From: Rubricoccus marinus
GTDB lineage: Bacteria > Bacteroidota > Rhodothermia > Rhodothermales > Rubricoccaceae
Direction: 5' to 3'
NCBI RefSeq assembly: GCF_002257665.1
Contig: NZ_MQWB01000001.1
Span: forward strand, 618,502 to 682,501
DNA length: 64,000 bases
The stretch's first letter is position 1. Each line of letters begins with the position of its first letter. The notes beneath the pieces are model-generated. The model was not told the origin of the DNA. It saw only the letters and a list, made by a program, of their open reading frames with translations, and ran no database searches. Made by a program: the position numbers and the translations under genes. Below are positions 51,515 to 61,407 of this stretch, piece by piece.

Positions 51515-51934
51515 TCAGGAGCCCTCGTCGTAGGGCGGCATCGCCAACTCGTCCACGCCGAGAATCTCGGCCGCCTCCTCTCGTGTGCGCACGCCCACAA
51601 CGTCGCGGCCGCGGGGCCTCATCAGGCGCGCGTAGAACTGGACCGAGTACAGTTCGAGTGACCGCGGCGTGATCACGATCGTGCGCGACCCCTCAAGCTG
51701 CGTGCGGGTCTCGTCCTCCAAGCGGTTTAGCCGAGAGATATCCGTCGGCATGATGTTCGCCCCCTCGCTGGCCGTCATGTCCCACACCTCCGTAAAGCCC
51801 GGCCGCCACTCCTCGTGGAATGCGACCGTCCGTCCTACCCGTTCAATTTCCCCAACACCGACGACTCCGCGAGGGCGCGCAAGGGCATACCGGTGCTCAG
51901 GGACCAGGATGATGTCGTCAGAGGGGGAGGGCAT
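51515..51934 (-). CDS. hypothetical protein, STAS-like appearance
   Basis: A 139-residue protein starting MPSPSDDIILVPEHRYALARP. The segment WRPGFTEVWDMTASEGANIMPTDI and ITPRSLELYSVQFYARLMRPRG suggest the alpha/beta arrangement of SpoIIAA-like or similar small single-domain proteins, but I cannot confirm a family. The ATG at 51934 is chosen; the frame extends to 52063 with less convincing sequence. It stands alone on the minus strand. Confidence 0.55.
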   Translation of the reverse strand: MPSPSDDIILVPEHRYALARPRGVVGVGEIERVGRTVAFHEEWRPGFTEVWDMTASEGANIMPTDISRLNRLEDETRTQLEGSRTIVITPRSLELYSVQFYARLMRPRGRDVVGVRTREEAAEILGVDELAMPPYDEGS

Positions 51935-52221
51935 CGAGGGCGCGGGGGTCTCCCTAATGACACGGGCTCTGAGGATATGGTTTCCCGTTGATATTGTGTC
52001 CATTAGGCCCTGGGTTTCTAAAACAAAGAGTAGGGGCCGGCTTCGCGATTCCTTGTAGGACAAACCCGGGTGCCATTGTGGGAATGCGAGCGTGGAAACT
52101 AAAGAATGAGGAGCGCCCTGTCGTTCTCGCTACCCGGACTTTCCCTAGAGCCTGGCGGCGGAGCCAGTGGCGGACGCCCGCGGATTGAGCGCCTAGCTTA
52201 GAACGCACCCTCCTCGCGCCC
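51935..52221. other. divergent intergenic region, few decamers
   Basis: A 287-base gap between the hypothetical protein and the M1 peptidase. It is relatively AT-rich for this window and lacks exact decamer copies, with a promoter-like box TAGCTTAG at 52194-52201 about 28 bases before the peptidase ATG. Nothing else is recognised. Confidence 0.45.
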
Positions 52222-53976
52222 ATGTCACGCCTCTCGGTCCTCCTCGCGCTTCTCGTCGCCGCGCCAGCGGCCGCCCAGTTCGGAAATTCTGGCAACGATT
52301 CTGGCAAGCCGCTGCACCCGGAGCAGGCGGCATTCGACGTGTCCACCTATGCGCTGGACCTCGCGATCTCGCCAGAGGCCCGGACCATTGAGGGCTCGCT
52401 CACGATGAGCGCTCGGACCGTCGCGCCGACCACCCACATCCGCCTGGACCTGGACGACGCGCTGACGGCTTCTGGCGTGGTCGCGCCCGTGTGCATCCTT
52501 CTCGACGGCATCGAGAACTGCGGCGAGGGCAGCGACCAGCCTCTGACGTGGGAGCGGCTTCCGGGCCAGGTCCGCATCGCGCTGGGCCGCACGTTCCAGC
52601 CTGGGGAGGCTATCCTCGTGCGCGTGGACTACGGCGGGAGCCCGCGCGTGGCGCCGCGCCCGCCGTGGGACGGCGGCTTCTCGTGGGAGCAGACGGCCTC
52701 TGGCGAGCCCTGGGTGGCCGTGAGCTGCCAGGGCGAGGGCGCCGACCTCTGGTGGCCGACAAAGGATCACCCCAGTGACGAGGCCGATAGCATGACGATC
52801 CGCCTCACGGCGCCAGAGGCCCTTCGCGCGATCTCGAACGGGCAGCACGTCGGGCGCGAGGTCAACGGTGACGGGACGGCCAGCGAGACGTGGATGGTCA
52901 CGACGCCCATTAACAACTACGGCGTCTCGTTCGGCGTGGGGCCCTACGTGGAGGTCACGGACACGTACAGCAGCCCGCTCGGCTACACCATGCCTGTGAC
53001 GTTTTACGTGCTTCCGGAGCGGCGGGCAGACGCCGAGAAGCAACTTCCGGGCTTTTTGGACGCCGTCGGGTTCATGGAGCGCACGTTCGGGCCGTATGGC
53101 TCGCGCGAGGACGGCTACCACGTCCTCCACACGCCCTACCTCGGCATGGAGCACCAGAGCCTGATCGCTTACGGCTCCACCTTTGAGGACAACGCGTACG
53201 GCTTCGACTGGCTGCATTTCCACGAACTCGCCCACGAGTGGTTCGCCAACCTCGGGACGGCTCCGGACTGGCGCGATTTCTGGGTCCACGAGTCGTTCGC
53301 CAACTACGCCGAGGCGCTCTACGCCGAGGACATCGCGCGGCGCGAGACCGGCAACGAGGCTCTCGCGCGAGAGGCCTACCTCGGCTACATCGCCGGCGTG
53401 CGCGGCAACCTCCGCAACGTGCAGCCTGTGGCCCCGCGCGAGCCGCGCACCACGTCGCAGATGTACAACCTCCCGGACGGGGGCTTCAACGGCGACATCT
53501 ACTTCAAGGGCTCGTGGTTCCTCCACACGCTCCGCTTCGCGATGGCCGACGACCCCGCGTTTTTCCGCGCGCTCGGCACCATCCTCTACCCCCAGGGCAC
53601 CGAGGCGGCGCTGGCCGCTGGCGACCCGGCCGCTGACTTCCGGTGGGTGTCCACCGAGGACGTGGTCGCAACGTTCCAGCAGGAGACCGCCATCGATTTG
53701 AGGCCTCTGGCGGAGGTCTACCTGCGCCAGCCCTCGCTTCCGGTCCTACACATGGAACGCCGCGGCAACGACGGCTACGCGTTCCGCTGGGAACTCCCCG
53801 AGGGCGCCCTGCCCGACGGCATGACGTTCGACCTCCCCGTGCCGACCTCACACGGGATGATCCCGATGCCCGGCGGCGCGGGCGCGATGGGCCTCCCCAG
53901 CAGCGAGGTCCGCGTCGACACCACCGTCGCGCTTTTTGAGATGGCAGAAGACGAAGACGCCGAGGCCGCCGAGTAG
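52222..53976 (+). CDS. M1-family metallopeptidase, exported
   Basis: Zinc aminopeptidase of 584 residues with a signal (MSRLSVLLALLVAAPAAAQ). N-terminal beta domain, then the catalytic domain with HELAHEWF near residue 334 and WVHESFANYAE, which gives HEXXH-X18-E for zinc. The substrate-amine GAMEN motif is represented by LGMEHQSLIAYG, a common variation in secreted Bacteroidota members. The C-terminal part is short, without the ERAP-type domain. Probably digests peptides in the periplasm or outside. Confidence 0.92.
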   Translation: MSRLSVLLALLVAAPAAAQFGNSGNDSGKPLHPEQAAFDVSTYALDLAISPEARTIEGSLTMSARTVAPTTHIRLDLDDALTASGVVAPVCILLDGIENCGEGSDQPLTWERLPGQVRIALGRTFQPGEAILVRVDYGGSPRVAPRPPWDGGFSWEQTASGEPWVAVSCQGEGADLWWPTKDHPSDEADSMTIRLTAPEALRAISNGQHVGREVNGDGTASETWMVTTPINNYGVSFGVGPYVEVTDTYSSPLGYTMPVTFYVLPERRADAEKQLPGFLDAVGFMERTFGPYGSREDGYHVLHTPYLGMEHQSLIAYGSTFEDNAYGFDWLHFHELAHEWFANLGTAPDWRDFWVHESFANYAEALYAEDIARRETGNEALAREAYLGYIAGVRGNLRNVQPVAPREPRTTSQMYNLPDGGFNGDIYFKGSWFLHTLRFAMADDPAFFRALGTILYPQGTEAALAAGDPAADFRWVSTEDVVATFQQETAIDLRPLAEVYLRQPSLPVLHMERRGNDGYAFRWELPEGALPDGMTFDLPVPTSHGMIPMPGGAGAMGLPSSEVRVDTTVALFEMAEDEDAEAAE

Positions 53977-54018
53977 CCCCTGGCGGTGCGACCTTCCCGC
54001 CAGAAGCCGCCGCTCCCC

Positions 54019-54783
54019 ATGACCGCTCTCGCTCGCTCTTCCGCCCTCGCGCTCCTGCTGCTCGCCTCTGGCGCGAGCGCGCAGCAGGCCGCTACGCCCG
54101 AAGGGCCCGCGCCAGAGGCCCGCCCGCCGATGGGCCTCTTGGCTGGACGCGAGCTGATGGCCGAGATGCTGGACGCGCTCGGCGGCGTGGCCGCGTGGGA
54201 TTCCGTGGAGGCGTACTCCACGGCTGGCGACACACAGGTGAACTCGCTGGTGATGGGCGATGTGAGCGTGGAGAGCATCTCGGTCGTCCGCGGTGCGGAC
54301 GGCGTGCGGGTGGAGCAGTTCACCCCGGTCGGAAGCGTCCTCGTGCAGATTGATGGGGACCGCGTCGGCTTCGCGATCTCTGGGGAGAGCCGGCCGGCGC
54401 CCGACGGAATGGCCTCTAGCGTCCGCTCCCAGCTCCTCTTCAGCGTGCCGTACGTGATCATGCGCCGCGAGGACCTCGCCATCAACCGCGTCGCCGACCG
54501 GCCCGGCGGGCTCCCGGTCCTCCGCTTCCGCGCCCCTGGCGTGGAGGCCCTCTACGACCTCGTGATGAGCCAGGACCGGCGCCCGCTGCGCATCGAGTCC
54601 ATCCAGGCCAGCGCAGCCGGACCCGGTTACTACGCTTACATCTTTTCCGACTACCGCGAGGCGGACGGCCTCCTCGTGCCCTTCCAGACCGAGCAGCGCG
54701 TGGACGACCTCCTGCTCACCACCACGGTGCTCAGCGCGTTTACCGTCTCCCCCGAGATCACCGCCCGCACGTTCGCGCGCTGA
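54019..54783 (+). CDS. exported LolA-like hypothetical protein
   Basis: A 254-residue protein with a signal (SSALALLLLASGASAQQ). The body (LGGVAAWDSVEAYSTAGD, VRGADGVRVEQFTP, IMRREDLAINRVADRPGG, LYDLVMSQDRRPLRIES, YYAYIFSDYREADGLLVPFQ) follows the beta-sheet plan of outer-membrane lipoprotein-sorting (LolA/LppX-like) proteins. It lies 42 bases after the peptidase gene and may be cotranscribed. Assignment tentative. Confidence 0.65.
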   Translation: MTALARSSALALLLLASGASAQQAATPEGPAPEARPPMGLLAGRELMAEMLDALGGVAAWDSVEAYSTAGDTQVNSLVMGDVSVESISVVRGADGVRVEQFTPVGSVLVQIDGDRVGFAISGESRPAPDGMASSVRSQLLFSVPYVIMRREDLAINRVADRPGGLPVLRFRAPGVEALYDLVMSQDRRPLRIESIQASAAGPGYYAYIFSDYREADGLLVPFQTEQRVDDLLLTTTVLSAFTVSPEITARTFAR

Positions 54784-54941
54784 TCCCGCCTCTGGCGTCC
54801 CGGCGCCGCGCCAGAGGCCGAGTGGTCCTGGCGCGCTACCGCGCTCCTGTGACGATCTCGCGCCAACCTCGGCGCTCAAACCGTCGCCGTTTAGAGTGGC
54901 CGGACTCGTGCTGATACCGCGCCGGTCCCCACCGCCCCACC

Positions 54942-56660
54942 ATGCGTTTTCTCTCCCCCGTCCTCGCCGTCCTGTTCGCCTCTGGCGCGATGGCGCAGGC
55001 GCCCCAGGTCGCGTCCCTCTCGCCCAGCCCTGGCCTCGTGGTCGCGGAGCGCGACGCGGACATCGTGGTCACCTTTGACCGGGCGCTGGACGCGGCCACC
55101 ATCAGCGAGGCGTCCGTCCGCGTGTTCGGACGGTGGTCCGGCGTCGCCAGAGGCACGCTCCAACTGGAAAACGGCCGTCGCCGCGTGCGCTTCTCGCCCT
55201 CGCGGCCGTTTATGGCGGGCGAAACCGTCACGGTCTCGGTCTCGCGAGAGGTCACCTCTGGCGGCGTGGCGCTCGCCAGCGGCTTCGAGGCGCAGTTCTG
55301 GACGCGCGCCGGCTACCGCTCGGACACCTACGCAGTGGGGGAGTGGATTGACATCCGCCAGCCCGGCGAGGGCAGCATCATCTCCTACGGCGCCTACGCC
55401 GGCGATCTGGACGGCGACGGGGACTCGGACCTCGCGGTCCCCAACGAGCTTCCCGCCGACGTGCGCGTGTTCCTCAACGACGGGAGCGGCGGCTATGGCG
55501 AGTTCACGGTCCATGCGCTCCCCAACGGCAACTGGCCCAGTCCCAGCGAGGGCGCAGATCTCGACCACGATGGCGCGATTGACCTGGTGGTGGGCAACGG
55601 CAACAACGACATGTTGAGCGTGCTCATGGGCGACGGTGAAGGCGCGTTCTCCAGCGTCGCCTCGTATCCCACCACGGGCAACGCCGTGCGCGGAATCGCG
55701 GTGGTGGACGCGGACGGAGACGGCCACGACGACGTTGTAACGACCAACCGCGACACCCACAACATGAGCCTGTTCATGGGCCGCGGCGATGGCACGTTCA
55801 GCGCTCCCGTCACGCTCGATCCCGGCGGAAGAGGCGCCACGGCCCTGGCCTCTGGCGATGCCAACGGCGACGGCATCCTGGACCTCTTCGTCGGCGCCAT
55901 CAACTCGCGCGAGGTGATTCTCATGCTCGGCGACGGCGCAGGCGGCTTCACCGTCGCGGACCGCGTCACCACCTCTGGCGCGCCGTGGATGCTCGCCGCA
56001 GGCGACCTCGACGGCGACGGCGACGTCGACGTGGTCTCGGCCGGTTCCTACGACGACGTGGTCGACGTCGTGCTCAGCGACGGCGCGACGCTGCGGGCCG
56101 GCGCCTCGCTGCCCTCCGGCACGTTCACGATCGCCGTGGATCTCGGCGACCTGGACGGCGACGGCGACCTCGACCTCGTCTCCAGCAACTACAACTCCGG
56201 CGACTTCGTGGTCTATGCCGGCGACGGCGCGGGCGGCTTTACCGAGCGCCAGAGGCTCGCCATTGACGGCGCGGGCTCTTGCGCCGTCCTCCACGACCGC
56301 GACGGCGACGGCGTGCTGGACATCACCGCCATCGACGAGATCAACGACCGGCTCTACTTCGTGCAGCACGTCAGCACGCCGGGAACCGAGCCCGAGCCCG
56401 AGGCCGCCGTGCGGATCGCGCTCGCGAGCGCGAACCCGGCCTCTGGCGACGTGCGCGTGCGGCTCCAGGCCGAAGCCGGCCGGAGCGCCCGCGTCACGGT
56501 TTCCGACGTGCTCGGCCGCGAGGTCGCCGTCCTCCACGACGGACCGGCCTCTGGCGAGCGCACACTCACGTGGCGCGCCGACGCCGCGCCGGGACTATAC
56601 CTCGTACGGATGGAGGCATCCTCTGGCGATAGCGGACTGGTCCGCGTCGTGCGTCTCTAG
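54942..56660 (+). CDS. T9SS cargo protein with Ig-like and FG-GAP repeats
   Basis: Secreted protein of 572 residues. Signal MRFLSPVLAVLFASGAMAQ; a SbsA-type Ig-like domain (about 20-125: VASLSPSPGLVVAERDADIV); then seven FG-GAP/VCBS-type repeats with calcium loops such as DLDGDGDSDLAVPN, DLDHDGAIDLVVGN, DADGDGHDDVVTTN, DANGDGILDLFVGA, DLDGDGDVDVVSAG, DLDGDGDLDLVSSN and DRDGDGVLDITAID; and a C-terminal T9SS type A sorting domain (VSDVLGREVAVLHDG, WRADAAPGLYLVRMEA). It should be exported through the type IX system and attached or released at the surface. Decamer inserts give ASGE and ASGD in the sorting domain. Confidence 0.92.
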   Translation: MRFLSPVLAVLFASGAMAQAPQVASLSPSPGLVVAERDADIVVTFDRALDAATISEASVRVFGRWSGVARGTLQLENGRRRVRFSPSRPFMAGETVTVSVSREVTSGGVALASGFEAQFWTRAGYRSDTYAVGEWIDIRQPGEGSIISYGAYAGDLDGDGDSDLAVPNELPADVRVFLNDGSGGYGEFTVHALPNGNWPSPSEGADLDHDGAIDLVVGNGNNDMLSVLMGDGEGAFSSVASYPTTGNAVRGIAVVDADGDGHDDVVTTNRDTHNMSLFMGRGDGTFSAPVTLDPGGRGATALASGDANGDGILDLFVGAINSREVILMLGDGAGGFTVADRVTTSGAPWMLAAGDLDGDGDVDVVSAGSYDDVVDVVLSDGATLRAGASLPSGTFTIAVDLGDLDGDGDLDLVSSNYNSGDFVVYAGDGAGGFTERQRLAIDGAGSCAVLHDRDGDGVLDITAIDEINDRLYFVQHVSTPGTEPEPEAAVRIALASANPASGDVRVRLQAEAGRSARVTVSDVLGREVAVLHDGPASGERTLTWRADAAPGLYLVRMEASSGDSGLVRVVRL

Positions 56661-56768
56661 CTCAGAGGCCGTGCGGAAGCTGTCGTGGCGCTAGGTGCGA
56701 TGGGCCCGGGGGACCACAAACGGAAAGGGAGCGTAGCGTACTCTTCCGGCCTCACCGCTTCCGTCCCC

Positions 56769-57557
56769 ATGCGTTTCGCCCTCGCCGTTTGCACGTTCCT
56801 CCTCCTGCCTCTGGCGGGATGCAGCACCCCGCCAGCCGACTCGCCCCCGGCCTTCGCCGACGTGTGGGCGGCGCTCTCGGGCACCGAAACGGCGAGCTAC
56901 GACGCCTGCGACGGGTTCATGTCGGGCTACGTCAGCACGTACGGCGCCAGAGGCCTCGCGTGCACCACGAACACGCGGATCCCGCTCCGCACGCTGCTCG
57001 CTCGGTACAGCGGCTCGGTCTACACCAGCGGCCCGCATAGCCTCGACGCCAGCGGCCTCTCGGTCGACCTCCTGAGCGACGACTTTGGCCACTACAACCC
57101 CGAGTTCGTCGAGTGGGCCGTCGACAACTCCATCGTGGGTGAGAACGACGCGACGGTCCGCGCGCTTCTGGCGCCGGTCTACCGGGCGCGGTTCCAGCAA
57201 CTCGCGCGGGTCTACTGGAGCGTGTACCAGAACCTAGCCTCCGAGGGCTACCCGGACCGTGCGCCCGCCGGCGCGCCAGAGGCCTACGCGGAGTACCTCG
57301 CCTCTGGCGTCGTGCCGGAGATGGCGCGGACGGAGTACTACCCCGGTTTTACGATGACCGTCTTTAGCGACCGCAACGAGGCGCTCGCGCGAGACATCGC
57401 CGGGCCGGGAGAGTGGCACTTCGGGGCGATGTACGAGGCCAATACGGCCGTGGGCTTCTGGATGCGCCGCCGGGCGGACGGCACGCAAGAGGCCTTCCGA
57501 GACGGACTGGAACGCCTGCTCGCCGCCTACGATGCGGAGTGGCTCGCCGCGATGTAG
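56769..57557 (+). CDS. hypothetical lipoprotein
   Basis: A 262-residue lipoprotein; signal MRFALAVCTFLLLPLAGC with a clear lipobox. The mature part is mostly alpha-helical, with paired Cys (DACDGFMS and GLACTTN) and segments DDFGHYNPEFVEWAVDNSIVG and YWSVYQNLASEGY. No family recognised. The ATG at 56769 begins the signal. It is downstream of the T9SS cargo gene in the same direction, 108 bases away. Confidence 0.7.
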   Translation: MRFALAVCTFLLLPLAGCSTPPADSPPAFADVWAALSGTETASYDACDGFMSGYVSTYGARGLACTTNTRIPLRTLLARYSGSVYTSGPHSLDASGLSVDLLSDDFGHYNPEFVEWAVDNSIVGENDATVRALLAPVYRARFQQLARVYWSVYQNLASEGYPDRAPAGAPEAYAEYLASGVVPEMARTEYYPGFTMTVFSDRNEALARDIAGPGEWHFGAMYEANTAVGFWMRRRADGTQEAFRDGLERLLAAYDAEWLAAM

Positions 57558-57664
57558 GACGCATGCGGACCCGTTCTCTCTGCCGGATCCCACGGCAGGG
57601 TCGGGGTCTCTGAGGAGTCAGGTGCGCAGGAGGACCGTTGTAGAGTCCCCATCCCTGCACTCCG

Positions 57665-58387
57665 ATGACGACCCGACGCTTTCTCCTCCTCGCGCTTCCG
57701 TTTCTCTTGGTCGGCTTTACCGCCTCGCAGTCCGACTTCATCGTCGCGGCCTTTACCGGCATGCAGGCGGGAGGCGAGATCAACGGCTGGGAACCGCTCA
57801 CGCTGGGCGACGCCGGTGAGACGACCTATACACTGATCGAGGACGGCGGCGACGTTGTGGTCAAAGCCGAGGCCAACGATTCCGCCTCCGGCCTGATCCG
57901 CCGCGTCGAGGCAGACCTGAACGACTTCCCCGTGATGTCCTGGCGGTGGAAAGTGGACGGCATGATCCCCGGCGGCGACGTCCGCCGTAAAGGCGGCGAC
58001 GACTACCCCGCGCGCATCTACGTCACGTTCGATTACGACCCCTCGGACCTCTCCTTCGGTGACCGCCTGAAGTACCGCGCGCTCCGCGCCCTCGGCTACG
58101 ACGACATCCCCGTTCGCGCGCTCAACTACATCTGGGCCAACAAGGACAGCGAGACGCAGATCGTCCCGAATGCCTACACGGACTGGGTTCAGATGGTGCC
58201 GGTCGAGAGTGGCGCCGCCAAAGCGGGCGTGTGGCAGACTGCCCAGCGCAACGTGCTGGAGGACTACCGCGCCGCGTTCGGCGAGGAGCCGCCCAAGATC
58301 AACGGCATCGCCATCATGACCGATGCTGACAACACCGGCAAGAGCGCGACGGCGTACTTCGGCGACATCCGCCTGCTCGCGGAGTAG
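57665..58387 (+). CDS. exported DUF3047-domain protein
   Basis: A 240-residue protein with a signal (MTTRRFLLLALPFLLVGFTA). The DUF3047 core is visible: WRWKVDGMIPGGDVRRKGGDDYPARIYVTFDYD, ALNYIWANKDS, QIVPNAYTDWVQMVPV and GIAIMTDADNTGKSATAYFGDI. These are probable carbohydrate- or ligand-binding beta-sandwich proteins; function not established. A strong terminator follows at 58425. Confidence 0.85.
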   Translation: MTTRRFLLLALPFLLVGFTASQSDFIVAAFTGMQAGGEINGWEPLTLGDAGETTYTLIEDGGDVVVKAEANDSASGLIRRVEADLNDFPVMSWRWKVDGMIPGGDVRRKGGDDYPARIYVTFDYDPSDLSFGDRLKYRALRALGYDDIPVRALNYIWANKDSETQIVPNAYTDWVQMVPVESGAAKAGVWQTAQRNVLEDYRAAFGEEPPKINGIAIMTDADNTGKSATAYFGDIRLLAE

Positions 58388-58424
58388 CCCGATCGCCTCT
58401 GGCGCGAGCGCCGCACCCCAGCAG

Positions 58425-58455
58425 AACGCCCCGCTCAACGGTTGAGCGGGGCGTT
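58425..58455 (+). terminator. terminator hairpin after the DUF3047 gene
   Basis: Perfect 15-base arms AACGCCCCGCTCAAC and GTTGAGCGGGGCGTT separated by one base, followed by GTCGTTTCC. Located 38 bases past the stop. Confidence 0.75.
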
Positions 58456-58509
58456 GTCGTTTCCGCCAGAGGCCGCGGCGAGCCTCTGGCGAGATCCGGG
58501 CGCCAGAGG

Positions 58510-59013
58510 CTACAGGCTGACCTTCTCGTTTTCGCCCACGTCGTCGGCGGGCTCGCCGGTGATCATCGCTTTCGCGAGGCTGTACACGTGCGCGACGACG
58601 GAGGCGGGGGAGTCCCAGTACTCCGCGCGGTCCACGTCGACCTCGATCAGGCGGAGGTTCTCGTCGTCCGGGCCATCTGGAAACCACGCGCGGACCGAGG
58701 GCGACCAGTGCTCCTTGATCTTCGCCATGTCGTGCGTGACGCGGGCCGTGCCCGTCATGGTGACGTACTCCTGGTCATCGGGCTTGGAAAAGGCGACGCT
58801 GACCTTTGGGTTGCGCTCGATGTGAGCCACCTTCTCGCTGTCCTTGCCGGTGAAGAGGTAGAGCGTGCCGTCGAACTCGCCGGGGTCCTGGAGGCCCATA
58901 GGGCGGTTCCACGGTGCGCCGTCGGTGTCGATGGTGGTGAGCATCGCGAAGCGATGGTCGGAGATGATGTCGGCGAGCTTGGAAACGGCTTCGCTGCGGG
59001 ACATGTCGGACAT
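58510..59013 (-). CDS. pyridoxamine 5'-phosphate oxidase-like FMN-binding protein
   Basis: Split-barrel protein of 167 residues, general-stress type. Features: LADIISDHRFAMLTTIDTDGAPWNRPMG, LYLFTGKDSEKVAHIERNPKVSVAFSKPD, YVTMTGTARVTHD and the C-terminal LIEVDVDRAEYWDSPAS. Proteins of this type bind FMN or F420 and may protect against oxidative stress; B6 synthesis is unlikely at this size. Start at the first of two nearby ATGs (59013 or 59004). Confidence 0.87.
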   Translation of the reverse strand: MSDMSRSEAVSKLADIISDHRFAMLTTIDTDGAPWNRPMGLQDPGEFDGTLYLFTGKDSEKVAHIERNPKVSVAFSKPDDQEYVTMTGTARVTHDMAKIKEHWSPSVRAWFPDGPDDENLRLIEVDVDRAEYWDSPASVVAHVYSLAKAMITGEPADDVGENEKVSL

Positions 59014-59067
59014 GGGAGGGGAGGGGGAGAGTGGAGCCGTTCTACCCGGCCTCCGGCGTCGTGGTTC

Positions 59068-59085
59068 GCCGCTGGCGCCAGCGGC
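59068..59085. repeat. variant inverted decamer pair GCCGCTGGCGCCAGCGGC
   Basis: An 18-base perfect palindrome in which both arms carry the same T-to-G / A-to-C change relative to the common decamer, so pairing is kept. It lies 55 bases upstream of the PNPOx-like gene start and next to the lpd terminator. Confidence 0.6.
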
Positions 59086-59093
59086 AAACGAGA

Positions 59094-59126
59094 CCGCCCC
59101 CGAACGCGCGAGGCATTCGGGGGCGG
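59094..59126 (-). terminator. terminator hairpin after lpd
   Basis: Arms CCGCCCCCGAA and TTCGGGGGCGG with an 11-base loop, 55 bases past the lpd stop in its reading direction. On the minus strand it is followed by TCTCGTTTGCC. Confidence 0.65.
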
Positions 59127-59180
59127 ATCGCCGCCAGAGGCCTCTGGCGGGAGCAACAAGCGCCAGAGGCGCCGGTCGGT

Positions 59181-60617
<1,437 letters not shown>

Positions 60618-60701
60618 GGAAGAAGGGGGTGGGTAGTGGAACTGAGCGAGGATACTCAGGAGCCGCGGTGGGGTGTCCGGACGCGCGGTGAAAAGCGGCG
60701 G

Positions 60702-60719
60702 GCCTCTGGCGCCAGAGGC
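60702..60719. repeat. inverted decamer pair between eutN-like gene and lpd
   Basis: GCCTCTGGCGCCAGAGGC in the 144-base gap downstream of the EutN-like gene, followed by a further copy at about 60740. It may mark the 3' end of the EutN-like transcript. Confidence 0.6.
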
Positions 60720-60761
60720 CTGCGGGCAGAACGCGCGCAGGCGCCAGAGGCTTCGAGGGCG

Positions 60762-61073
60762 TTACCGCGCCAGCTGCCCGTCGGCTTCCCACTCGTCCAC
60801 GACCGCGATGATGACCACGTTCGCGGGCGTCGGAAGGGCCTCCGGGGGGGCGTCGGCGTCGAGGAGCTGCGCCACGACGGCGCCCTCTTTGGCCACGAGG
60901 ACGGCGTCCCCCACGCCCGCGCTCAGGCCGGGGTCGAGCGCGACGTCCTCTGCCGCGCCGTCTAGCAGGGAGCCGTCTGCCGCCAGAGGCGCGACGAGCA
61001 GAAGCTTGCGGGCATGTAGCTGGTCGCTCTTCTGGGACGCGACGACGGATCCGGTGACTCGGCAGAGACGCAT
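60762..61073 (-). CDS. EutN/CcmL-family microcompartment vertex protein
   Basis: A 103-residue protein matching pentameric vertex proteins of bacterial microcompartments: MRLCRVTGSVVASQK, HARKLLLVAPLAADGSL, GLSAGVGDAVLVAKEG and the closing VVIIAVVDEWE. The open frame begins at 61160, but the family always starts at the RV.G.VV strand, so the ATG at 61073 is used. No hexameric BMC shell protein or encapsulated enzyme is seen nearby, which is unusual. It lies upstream of lpd in the same direction. Confidence 0.85.
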   Translation of the reverse strand: MRLCRVTGSVVASQKSDQLHARKLLLVAPLAADGSLLDGAAEDVALDPGLSAGVGDAVLVAKEGAVVAQLLDADAPPEALPTPANVVIIAVVDEWEADGQLAR

Positions 61074-61106
61074 GTCGAGAGTATAGAACGAACTAGCGCA
61101 GTGGTG

Positions 61107-61114
61107 TACCTTTG
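61107..61114 (+). promoter_or_regulatory. -7 promoter box TACCTTTG
   Basis: Exact match to the Bacteroidota -7 consensus TAnnTTTG, about 90 bases before the antitoxin-like gene. The leader would contain two copies of TTCACACAACC (61155-61166, 61174-61185). A -33 TTTG is not evident at the expected place. Confidence 0.5.
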
Positions 61115-61196
61115 CTTGTGCCAACGGACAAACCACCACTCCTGTCCGCTTGGCCTTCACACAACCTCCCGCCTTTCACACAACCACTCTCCAGAG

Positions 61197-61406
61197 ATGT
61201 ACAGCACACGCGGAATTGAGGCTATCGCCACCGTGACCGAATTGCGGTCACGAACGTCCGCCCTTATCGATCAGGCTGCCGGCCTTGAAACTGGCATCAT
61301 GATCCAGAAAAACAACGAGCCGGTGGCCGTACTCGTCGGCTACTCGAAGTACATGGAGCTCTACGAGTTGGAGAAGAAGACTCGCGCCAAGGCCAAGAAG
61401 AAGTAG
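61197..61406 (+). CDS. Phd/YefM-family antitoxin-like protein, no toxin partner
   Basis: A 69-residue protein: MYSTRGIEAIATVTELRSRTSALIDQ is the DNA-binding Phd-type fold, followed by GIMIQKNNEPVAVLVGYSKYMELYEL, the usual strand-helix, and a Lys-rich tail KKTRAKAKKK. Canonical systems encode a RelE or Doc toxin next to it; here the next gene is convergent and ends two bases later. It may be an orphan antitoxin or a small transcription regulator. The ATG at 61197 is chosen because it begins the fold. No decamer copies. Confidence 0.75.
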   Translation: MYSTRGIEAIATVTELRSRTSALIDQAAGLETGIMIQKNNEPVAVLVGYSKYMELYELEKKTRAKAKKK

Positions 61407-61407
61407 C

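Noticed and set aside
61197-61406. Complete toxin-antitoxin pair
   Set aside because: Only the antitoxin-type protein is present; the following gene is convergent and encodes an AAA+ ATPase, not a toxin.
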